A stretch of DNA of 64,000 nt from NCBI GenBank assembly GCA_911728455.2, contig OU452230.1, positions 7,238,512-7,302,511 of the forward strand, written 5' to 3'. Of this stretch, positions 25,401 through 37,400 are shown in pieces (position 1 is the first letter of the stretch; each line of letters starts with the position of its first letter). Source of the stretch: Marthasterias glacialis. Its lineage: Eukaryota; Echinodermata; Asteroidea; Forcipulatida; Asteriidae. The notes below the pieces were generated by a model. The model ran no database searches. It saw only the letters and a list, made by a program, of their open reading frames with translations, and was not told where the DNA came from. The translations under genes were made by a program, and so were the position numbers.

Positions 25401-28400
25401 CAGTAGCGCGTCGGGTGCATAATGTACCAATCAGCATGGAGGATTCACAGCGCGTGTGCTTGGAAGCGCGCGGGTGCGGAGGCCATAACTGCGGTGGTGT
25501 AAACGCCCATGGACAAGCTGCGCGGATTAGTCTATACACTGCCATTACTGCAGTAGTGCCACCCTTGTACACGTGTTTTGCATTTTCTTAAATTCTAGGT
25601 ACATTGTATGCATTGTTGCAAACACATGAGATAATCAAAGAAGTGTTATTTAAGCTATGAGAATAACTATGATATGAGCATGTTACTACATGTTACTACC
25701 ACCTACAGTAATGCTGACGTACAGTGCTGTCTCGAGACGATGGATTAACCCTCCTAAAGTCTAACCACTCAATATCATCCAAATGGTTTTCAATGATAGA
25801 TGCACTAAGCAACTATATGATGTCATGTGTTGAATACATCTCGTTGTTCTACCAAAGACAAACCAGTTCATCATCATAATTTAGAACGTTTATTTCCATA
25901 TTTTACAAACACAGAATAGTACTAATAATCAGGAAATTTCAACAAATGGAGGATATACAGAAGATGAGGAAGTTTATAAAGGGAAAGCCTTCAACATCAA
26001 ATAAATTAAAAGTAACAGGATTTTAAACTACCAGTACAAAACAATCAAGACAGACAGATAGACTAGACAGCACATAACAAGACTACAGACGGATATACAA
26101 AGGGAAAACGGAGCTCCAATGACGCTACTATAGACAAGGAAGATGACATGCATTGGAGAATATCAATTGAGAGGAGAACTGCAGAAAATAAACTAAGTTA
26201 GATACTGGGACAAAAGTTGGTTCTTGAAAGAGGTTTTAAATCATCGGGCAACAGTTGGATGGTTGGTCATCTTACTGGCAAATGTTAGTGAGAATGGGAG
26301 GGGGTTTATTTTACATGTTTTATGTATATTGGTGTCAGGATTTTACAGAACAAACACAAGTATTTTTAGCCTAAAGGGAATTCAACCAGCCAGACTTTGA
26401 AGATCTTCCACTGGCAAGAAAACAATTTATTCTTGCATACAAACAGTTCGATAATTTCAGATTTTTGTTTCGATTACATTACAAGCTTTTTTTCATCCTG
26501 TATCTAGCCCAAGAGAGAGTACTTCCCTGGAGAGTTTGGGGCGTCGGATAGTTGAGACATCCCGTACAGATGAGACGCTGGACACTCCAAGACGGAGAGC
26601 CTTAAGGAGGAGTCTATTGTCTCCATCTGCAAGACAGGTAACCTGTGCAAGTCCCGCGCATATTCAAATCTTTGAACTTGATAAAGTGCACAAATTTTTC
26701 CCTACATTTCCAAAAATGTTTAAATATACCCGAGACTTGCATTTAAACAAATGCATAAACATACATACATAAACAATAGTATAATTGAGACTATGGGTAA
26801 GGAACCATTTTGATTTACCCATATTCAAGTTGATGTGGCCAAACCGAGGCTAGAAGTGAAAATAGTTAGGTCCCCCTTATTTTTTAAAAGAGCGTTAGTA
26901 TTTGTGGCATACAGAGAACATGACATAGATGTTTGAAGCATAACAAAAAAGACAACTGGCCCAGGTCGCTACTTTTGGTGAACTCCTCACTCGTTTTTGT
27001 GGCTATCACCACCTCGCTGTTAAGATATGCCTTGAAGGAAATACTGGGGAAAAAAATGTCAATAATGTCATTAATGAGCTTTTTCCTTGACCTCTGTGTT
27101 TCAAGAACTCACAACTTGGATGTGTAGATGAAATCATCGCGCATTTGTGCTGCATTCTTGTCAGTTTGCAGGCTGCGTAAATTTTGTTTCAATCATCGGT
27201 TTGAATTTTTACCAACTTGCTCAGTTTATCAGCCAGGAGGACGCACCAAGTGGCAGAGTGTGGTATCCAACGCAGCACACTTGCCTGAGATGGGCTTTGC
27301 CGATCTTTTGTGAGATCTCCATTTATTTGTCACCTTTCATAAGCAGTGGCATCGTTAAGAATGGTCAGTCAACTGACTATTTTTTATTCTGTCTCGATTT
27401 GGTTACAATGACTTGGAATATAAGTGAAAGTTGTGTTTTGTTTTATGGATGTTTAATTGTTTATTTTGTTTTGTTGAGCAGCTTGAGTCAATTCGGAACC
27501 ATCTCCAACGTATGGCACAAGCTTACGATGATAAACCCGTTAGAGATGTCATCTTGAAATCAGTCGCCACTCAAACAGAAAGAGGTAAACACAATTTGTC
27601 ATCTGTTGTTATTTAAGCCTTACCACCGCTGGTCTTGGGATCTTTTCTTGACCAGCCCTCTGAGCTAGTCAGCTACATGTACGTCTTTTCATAGGTTAGT
27701 TGCACCGTGTGTTTATTGAAAACCTAGGGAGTGTGAATGAGTTCATACAAAAAGAAATGTGTTTCCCTTTAATCCAGTAATCTTGTTTTCATTTATAACT
27801 TTGATGACTAGTTCTTCAAGCCAGCATGATAGACGCCGGCGTGGGCGAATACCTGATAAGCGATGACGTCAGCACAGTCACCTCCAGTACAATGACTGAT
27901 GACCCCCTCACTGGTAAGGAAGAGTCTCCGAATTTCGGGAACGTTTGGAGCGTTCCGCTGGGACCACTGGCTGCTCTCTGAGGAAACATTCCATTAGCTG
28001 GAACATCTTTGACATCACGTTCTGGAGGCTAGAGAAATATGTCAGATACCGTGACCTTCTTTATTCATATCATTTTCATAAGCTCTGTCAATGCCGGTTT
28101 GCGTACTGATCGGAATGAACTCAACTCGCCACTCAAAAGTCACAGAACACATCATGCTTAGATCAGGCAGGATATTCCTCCTACTTTAGTCTGATTTCTG
28201 ATTTTTTTGCCCTCAGAAATATCGGCAAAATAAGTTAATATTATTTGAATAGCATGACAAATCTATAAATGCCCATGCCATACTTTTTATGCACAGGTCA
28301 ATAAAAAAATTTTGTACTTTTTTCCAAGGGTCAATATCATGCCTGTTAGATTTCTTATCATATATTTTGACTTTTTGTATGCTGTGTCAAGGGTTGTAGC

Positions 28401-31400
28401 AGTGATCATTTTGACAGAAATAATTATACATGCATTTTTTGTTGTGTTGCTATCAACAAACAACAAACTACACTGTAAGGACTGATTGTCTATGTTTTTG
28501 TCTCCAGATACTGATTCCAGATATAGGGATGTTGGGACCTCACCTCTTGCATCTCAACCCAGGTCAGCTCGGTATAGTCACAGAAGATCAAACACCTCAA
28601 ACAACAATGTTTCATTCCTAACGAGTCTCAAGCAAAGAGTATCGTCCCTTCAGAAACAGGTCATTTGTGTAGTCCGTTTTCATTCCTCTTCCCCCCACTC
28701 AGAGAACAAATTTAAAGTTTTGAGGCAAAATAAAAATTAAATAAATGAAAACCAACTTCGAAAATTTTTAAATATATCAACAAATTTTGAAAAATTATTT
28801 TAACACCAACAGCTATAAGTTTTCTGACTTTCAACAAAGATAATAGCTCCAAATTAGAGAATGATGCCATGCAAAATCAGTCAGTTGCTCATTATTTCAA
28901 AAACCTTGTCCCCCAGGTGTCACTTTTAAAAGAGACAAAGACATCTTTGCAGAGGACAGGGACAGAGCAGAGTGAGCTCATCGAGCAACTTCAATCTGAT
29001 CTCAATCTCGCAAATCAACGCCTTAAGATTTCAAAACAAGCAGTACAGGTAGGTTTGTGTGAAACCAAGCCCCCACCCTCCTAACAGTGTCATTGAAATA
29101 TCTTGGGACTATCTTCATTTGTGATGCTGCACACGGTGCTTATCGATTAAATTCAGTTTTTAATTTCAGCAAAATTTTTCAATCAGCACGTCAATCTTGA
29201 TAACCCAGATTTTGAAATCCTTGACCTTTCAGGCATGGAAGCCCCCCTAATTAGATCCCAGACTCCCTTGGGACCTGGGTACCCCCTCCTCACCCCTTAG
29301 CCTTGATTAGTGATGATTTAATGAGAGCCCCCCCCCTCCCTACATGATTGTCTCATTCACACCTTCTATCAATATAAGGCCACGTCCTGTTGAAAGGTTA
29401 TGGTTTCCTGGATCTGAATCCTGCTAATTGAGATTGATGCATGTTTTACTTCTCTGTTGATTAAGTGTCTGCTGTTTTTTGGGGGGTTAAATGAGTCGTT
29501 GGTACATTCTGAAAACATTGTAAAAAACTCTATATGGTGAGACATCTGTTACATAGTAATTGGACGGGTTAATCATTGTTAGTGTTACAATTTTGTTTCT
29601 GAAATTTGTGGGTTTACAAAGAACAACTTATAAGAACGGGATGTTAACCTGCGACTTCGGGATTAATGTGCCAGCGCTCTACCAACTGAGCTATCTAGCC
29701 CTGTGATGGCGTTGTCCCTATTTTGTCAATGTCTTTGTTATGGGGGGGGGGGGGGGGGGATGCCAGTCAGAAATTAAATTTACTCAGTCAATTTCTATTT
29801 TGTTTTCTTACTTTTTCTTGCTAACTATTCATTCCTGTCGTCCAGTTTTATTTGATTTTAAAACAACACGCTTTTGTTCAAATCCTGCTGCGGTCAATTT
29901 TTCTTTGTTCATCCCAAAATTGAAATAAAATTGATCCAGTCAGTTTTCCCTGTTGTTTATAACTTATTATTTGAACCTAAAAAGTGGCATCCCTTTAAGG
30001 TGATCCCTGTCCTAGCGCTTCCCAGGTTATATCCATAGAACTATATAGCTCTATAGATGCATCGTACACTTGGGTTGTGATCCCTGGTTATATGGCAGTT
30101 TGACTGGCAACCCCCGAACAAAAATCAACTAAATAGGGAGACTGCTAACATTAAGGCTGGATAGCTTAGTTGGTTGAGCATTGGTACGTTAAGCCGGGGA
30201 TTGCAGATTCAAATCCCTCTTCGGTCAATTTTTCTTTGATCACCTCCCAAATCCTATATTTTCATGTGAAGTTTGGTTAATTTTTTCTTTTTTTGGTGGG
30301 GGGAGGGAGTTATTTGTAGCTTATTGGAAAAGTTTAAAATCTCTGTATTTCGTCTTCGTTGGAAATTCCATCAGTTAAACTTTTGAATTTTTAGAAGGAA
30401 TTTCAAATAATAATTGAAAAATTAATTCTTTTGGAAGGCTGCAATAGGCAGAATCTTCCTGTCATCCCTCGAATAAAAACAGGCCTGTAATTTGCCAGGA
30501 TTTGTTGTTGATTTCAGGATTATTCATTGAAACAGGCGAAATTGCCGTCACAGAGATGAATGGCTCAGTCTTCGTTGTGACCAGTCGGATTTCTGTTTGA
30601 AATGTTGTAGAGAGTCTGTAAATCTGTACAATGAAACATCCTGTAGCAGTGGGCTTCATGTCCACACCAAGAAAAAACAAATGTTCAGGGTTTTCCATTT
30701 TCATAAAATCTTACCCCTGTCATAAGTAATGTAGGCCCCTATTTGGCTGCCTACATTGATACATTTGTGTAAAACTGATTCATATTTGTATTGGCAGAGG
30801 CTGACGGCAGAACTGGAGCAGAGTAACCAGCAGAGGGCACTGTTTGAGAAGCAGTTAACGGAAGGTGAATTCGATTCGAAGAAGCAGTCTGAATCAGAAC
30901 GGAAACAGATGGAGAGCAGGCTGAAGGTACAGTAATAATGGCATCTGGATAAAATATGATATTCATGAGAAATAACGAGCAGGACCAAGATTTGGTGAAC
31001 ATCTGTTACTTTTTGACGTTTACATGAGTCACAATTAAACCCACTCACATCGTTAAAATCATATTTTCAAGAAAGAAACTTTTATTGACACAATTGGTAC
31101 ATTTTTTTTCTGTATCAAACTGAAAGATTAAAAATAACTTCCTAAAATTATTGCTCCTCCCCCCCCCCCCCCCCATCTGTGGGAAACTTTGAACTTCTTC
31201 TTTGCCCTTTAAATGTACATACTGGTTTATTTTCTATCATTTGGATAATTCGAAGCATGCACACTTTCTCAAGAACAAAAGTCTTCTATTAAGGTTGTTT
31301 GAATACCCAAAGTATTTCTTAAGCCTGAAAATAAATAATAAAAACTAAAGTCAATAATGATCATTAAAAAAATAATACTAATTGCATGGTCCTGCTTATC

Positions 31401-34400
31401 ACAGAAATAGGGCCCATAGAATTAATACTAATACTAGTTTAGCATTTGTCTGTAGACACACTTTCCAGTAAAAAAATAAGAAATTCTCAAAGGTGCTGGT
31501 TGTGAAAAAAAGAGAGTATTTTCAAATGGTGGGGAATGCAAGCGTGAGCACATGAGTCTTTAGTCTCTACTGGAAGAGAGGGATGCTGTGTATTTGTCTT
31601 AGGTTAGGTAATGGATTCTAGAGTCTGGGTACAGTGCTGGAAAACGCCCTGTCTAAGGGAGCTTAGGTTTGCAGGTAGTGGATTCTAGAGTCTGGGTACA
31701 GTGCTGGAAAACGCCCTGTCTAAGCGAGCTTAGGTTTGCAGGTAATGGATTCTAGAGTCTGGGTACAGTGCTGGAAAACGCCCTGTCTAAGCGAGCTTAT
31801 GTTTTCAGGTAGTGGATTCTAGAGTCTGGGTACAGTGCTGGAAAACGCCCTATCTAAGGGAGCTTAGGTTTGCAGGTAGTGGATTCTAGAGTCTGGGTAC
31901 AGTGCTGGAAAACGCCCTGTCTAAGGGAGCTTAGGTTTGCAGGTAGTGGATTCTAGAGTCTGGGTACAGTGCTGGAAAACGCCCTGTCTAAGGGAGCTTA
32001 GGTTTGCAGGTAGTGGATTTTAGAGTCTGGGTACAGTGCTGGAAAACGCCCTGTCTAAGGGAGCTTAGGTTTGCAGGTAGTAGATTCTAGAGTCTGGGTA
32101 CAGTGCTGGAAAACGCCCTGTCTAAGGGAGCTTAGGTTTGCAGGTAGTGGATTCTAGAGTCTGGGTACAGTGCTGGAAAACGCCCTGTCTAAGGGAGCTT
32201 AGGTTTGCAGGTAGTGGATTTTAGAGTCTGGGTACAGTGCTGGAAAACGCCCTGTCTAAGGGAGCTTAGGTTTGCAGGTAGTAGATTCTAGAGTCTGGGT
32301 ACAGTGCTGGAAAACGCCCTGTCTAAGGGAGCTTAGGTTTGCAGGTAGTGGATTTTAGAGTCTGGGTACAGTGCTGGAAAACGCCCTGTCTAAGGGAGCT
32401 TAGGTTTGCAGGTAGTAGATTCTAGAGTCTGGGTACAGTGCTGGAAAACGCCCTGTCTAAGGGAGCTTAGGTTTGCAGGTAGTGGATTCTAGAGTCTGGG
32501 TACAGTGCTGGAAAACGCCCTGTCTAAGGGAGCTTAGGTTTTCAGGTAGTGGATTCTAGAGTCTGGGTACAGTGCTGGAAAACGCCCTAAGGGAGCTTAG
32601 GTTTGCAGGTAGTGGATTCTAGAGTCTGGGTACAGTGCTGGAAAACGCCCTGTCTAAGGGAGCTTAGGTTTGCAGGTAGTGGATTTTAGAGTCTGGGTAC
32701 AGTGCTGGAAAACGCCCTGTCTAAGGGAGCTTAGGTCTGCAGGTAGTGGATTCTAGAGTCTGGGTACAGTGCTAGAAAAAGCCCTGTCTAAGGGAGCTTA
32801 GGTTTGCAGGTAGTGGATTCTAGAGTCTGGGTACAGTGCTGGAAAACGCCCTGTCTAAGGGAGCTTAGGTTTGCAGGTAGTGGATTTTAGAGTCTGGGTA
32901 CAGTGCTGGAAAACACCCTGTCTAAGGGAGTTTAGGTTTGCAGGTAGTGGATTCTAGAGTCTGGGTACAGTGCTGGAAAACGCCCTGTCTAAGGGAGCTT
33001 AGGTTTGCAGGTAGTAGATTTTAGAGTTAGGGTACAGTGCTGGAAAACGCCCTGTCTAAGGGAGCTTAGGTTTGCAGGTAGTGGATTCTAGAGTCTGGGT
33101 ACAGTGCTGGAAAACACCCTGTCTAAGGGAGCTTAGGTTTGCAGGTAGTGGATTCTAGAGTCTGGGTACAGTGCTGGAAAACGCCCTGTCTAAGGGAGCT
33201 TAGGTTTGCAGGTAGTAGATTTTAGAGTTAGGGTACAGTGCTGGAAAACGCCCTGTCTAAGGGAGCTTAGGTTTGCAGGTAGTGGATTCTAGAGTCTGGG
33301 TACAGTGCTAGAAAACACCCTGTATAAGGGAGCTTAGGTTTGCAGGTAGTGGATTCTAGAGTCTGGGTACAGTGCTAGAAAACGCCCTGTATAAGGGAGC
33401 TTAGGTTTGCAGGTAGTGGATTCTAGAGTCTGGGTACAGTGCTGGAAAACGCCCTGTATAAGGGAGCTTAGGTTTGCAGGTAATGGATTCTAGGAGTCTG
33501 GGTACAGTGCTGGAAAACACCCTGTCTAAGCGAGCTCAGGTCTGCAGGTAGTGGATTCTAGAGTCTGGGTACAGTGCTGGAAAATGCCCTGTCTAAGCGA
33601 GCTCAGGTCTGCAGGTAGTGGATTCTAGAGTCTGGGTACAGTGCTGGAAAACACCCTGTCTAAGCGAGCTTAGGTCTGCAGGTAGTGGATTCTAGGAGTC
33701 TGGGTACAGTGCTGGAAAACGCCCTGTCTAAGCGAGCTTAGGTCTGCAGGTAGTGGATTCTAGAGTCTGGGTACAGTGCTAGAAAACGCCCTGTATAAGG
33801 GAGCTTAGGTTTGCAGGTAGTTGATTCTAGAGTCTGGGTACAGTGCTGGAAAACGCCCTGTCTTAGGGAGCCGAACGAGCTGGCCAAGCGAAATCGGGGA
33901 ACATGGAGCAATATTGCTAGCAGATCTCAGACCTGGGCCCAATTTCATAGCGCTGCTTAACGGTAAGCAAATTTTCATGCTAACTATAGCAGAAAAATTT
34001 GCTTAAGCTTAAGCAGGTTAAGCAGGTTAAGCAGGTTAAGCAGGTTAAGCTTAAGCAGGTTAGCGCGAAAAATTGACGGCCAGCTAAGGATTTGCATTGT
34101 TACGCCATTCATTTTCCTGCAGTAAGCACCGGAAGGTTAGCATGCCTTTTCCTGTGCTTACGGTTAGCAGCATTATGAAATAGAAGTCGCACAGTAAGCA
34201 CAAAATCGGCCGTTAAGCAGTTCTATGACATTGGGCCCTACTGCCAGATTACGCACTTTACAGAGCGCTGTAGGTGCAGAACTAAGTGGTAAACAGCGCC
34301 TTCAGGAAAAAGGGCACCATCTACAACAAGATCATTACAGTGATATTCATTGTATGGGATTGTTGCAATTCTGGTTTTCATTACTGTTTGTATTTGTGCA

Positions 34401-37400
34401 TTGTATTGTAATTTTAATGTATAACTTTTTATGTAAAGGCCGAAATGAATTTCCCATTTGGGATAATAAAGTTGAATTGAATTGAATTGAATTGAATGGT
34501 GCAATATTCCTGCAAACAAAATCATGGATGTTGCCTCACTCCAATGTCTTCTAAAGCCATCTTATTAGACAGAACCAGCCCTGTATTTGTTTTTACAAAA
34601 AGACAACCTATTCCAAAACGGAATTATGATCTTGTTGCATTGATGCTATGATTTAGTATTACCTGTGGTGAAAAAAAAAAAAACTGGAGGTTACAGTGTG
34701 TTATCTGCATGTATTTTCTCAAGGCTCAATCTGGGGAGATTGCACGGCAAGCCAACGTCATCAAATACCTGAAGAATGATGTGGAATCCAGAGACGGTAC
34801 AATCAAATCACTACAAGAAAAGTAAGCTATCCATTGACACTTATACCTATGAGGGTCTGGTGTGGAATAATCCAGTACTGGCCCTTTTCACCTGATGTCG
34901 TCATAAGTCTTGATTGTGCCATTTTGGGAGTCAGATTCCCAATGTGCAACGGTGTAGTGCTCTTTTTGGGGCGACACGTGCACGGTTGGGCGCACACCAT
35001 ACCTTACATTGAAGTTGACCCCCCCAAAATGGCAGACCATGGGCAGACAGAAGCTGCTTCTGATGCATAGAAATATATCCCGGAGAACGCTGAGTGCGTC
35101 ATTGTGCGTGCAATTTCGTTGTGAGACCGCCATTTTTTTACGCGTGTATGGCAAAATTAGCACATTGAAAACACACAGAAACGGTCTATGTGTGTTGCCA
35201 TTTTGCCATACACGCGTGTCACGCGTATCGATACGCCGCGTCTACAGACGACACAGAGAGCGGTCGAACTCAGCGTTCTCCGGGATATATTTCTATGGTG
35301 TGATGTCAGTGCAAGTGGTATTTACAAGTACTTTAATAAGTCCATACTATATGGGGAATGTAAAAAACACCCCCTTCCACCTAAAGTGCCTCCCATAAAA
35401 AACAAATGATGATAATGTATCCCCTCATGCAATTATAGACCGTTCCGGCTTTGGCAACAAGCCCCGCCCACACACCTTAGTTTGTGTACGTTTACGCTGC
35501 ACATGTGACCGAGTTTGACCGAGGTCACACATGTGACCGAGTTTGATCGAGGTCACATGACCAAAAGGCGTGATCCAATTGGTCAATGCGCACAGTTTGA
35601 TTGACAGGCCGGAACTGTCTATTACATGTCTCCGTGTGCCTGGAAGAAAATCGTAACGAAAGTATGACCGGCAAAAAGTCGTGAGCAACAACTGTCCGAA
35701 ATTGTGTTTTAAGAAGACTGATTGTGAAAGGTTGGTCGTTTTTTCTGCAATTTATAAGTCATTGCAGGAAAGTTAAATTCTGCATGTGAATGGAAAAACA
35801 CGCCATAGGAGTATTTCTAGCAACATTAGTATGAGACAGTCGTGCCCTATTTTTTTCAAAAGAGCCATGTTCTTGCTTGTGACCTTCTACTGGGGCAAAC
35901 ATTTGTTATTTGTGGGTCCGGAAAAAGGCCGTACAGCCTTACGGCCTTCTTCCAGGCACATGACGATGTATGAGATTGTTCGCACTACCCACTGCTAATT
36001 ACAGAATTCGAATTAACCTCTTGTCACTGGGGGAACTCAGTTGTTTAGTGGTTAAGACATCAGCTCTATAATACATTGGTTGGAGGTTCCAATCCCACTC
36101 ATGTTGCCTGTGGGTTTTTTCCCGCAAGACTTGAAAAGTTCTGAATAGGGGGGGGCCTATACAGTGCAAATCACAAATCAGTCTAAGGCCTCCCCCGCAA
36201 AAAAAAAAAATTAAAATGATAAATGATAAGTAAATAAATATAAAGAAATCAATGAGGAAAAATAAAAATAATATATATGATAAACAGATAATCAAATAAG
36301 TAAACAAAAACAAAAAAAATGTTTGTTGATGTTCATAGAGTGAGTCGTCAAGACCGAGATATCAATCAGAAGAGATCATTAATTGAGGATCTAAGGCTCA
36401 AAGCCAGAGCAGTGGACACTGATAACCGGGTGGCAAGTCGAGCTACGGTAAGGTTCAATTGACATTAATAATGGTTACATGGTCCTATAAGCCAGGCACT
36501 TCACTCATGATGTCACAGAGTTACAAATTGTAGTAAACGGCACCGAGATAAGAATACATTTACCAAACAGGTACAATTGGATGACTAGTTATATTTCAAT
36601 GAAGACATACAGGCTAGAATTTGCTTTTACCACAAACGTCTAAAGTTCTTGCATGAAAACTACATCTCCAGCAGCATTTATAAAGTTATTATAGTGGTGA
36701 GTTTTCCTTGACCAATTAGGAATCCGTAAATGGGCATCGTGAAAGACTATTACGTCATACAACATGTACAAGGAGTGCCTGGCTAATAACCTCACTCTTT
36801 TAGAATGGTTCAGCCACCGTTTGTTTCTCTCATTCAAATTAAATTAACCAGAATGCAAAGCATGGAGGTATAAATAGAGTGGCCCCATTTGGGTGCAATT
36901 AGCCACATCATGTTTGCTGTTCTTGAATATATAGCGCACATATCCTAATAGCTAGATCAAGGCACTTTACAACATTATTATTCCAGTTCATCAGGCATAC
37001 TTAGACCATTCCTCAAATTTTCTCAATTCCCCTGGGGAGCACACTCCCAAGCTGCTCAAATTTGCGCTAAGGTGTTAATCTAACACAATACTGTCTTTTT
37101 TTTATAGGCCTCTCAGGTTGCCATTTATACACCTGGGTTAAAAGAAGCAATTCATGGTTAAGTCTCTTGCTCAAGGACACAAGTGTCCTGACCAGGATTC
37201 GAACCAACATTCCGATAACTCAGCCATCATAAAAAAGGGAACATGGTAAAGATGTTGGCATTCAATTTTATATTTGGGATGCTCTAATGTTCTAAAATTT
37301 CCCAACAGGTAAATGTATAGTAATTAACCCAAGCTCCTTAGGATTTTTTACTTGCAAATGTACTAGGCTTCTTCCTCACTCTAACAAAATCCAACACCTG

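Noticed and set aside
27147-27557. 136-codon plus-strand ORF overlapping CNTLN exon 22
   Set aside because: It reads exon 22 in another frame; the in-phase centlein frame explains the region.
31608-33870. CRISPR-like regular repeats
   Set aside because: The units are directly abutting 67-mers with no unique spacers, inside an animal intron.
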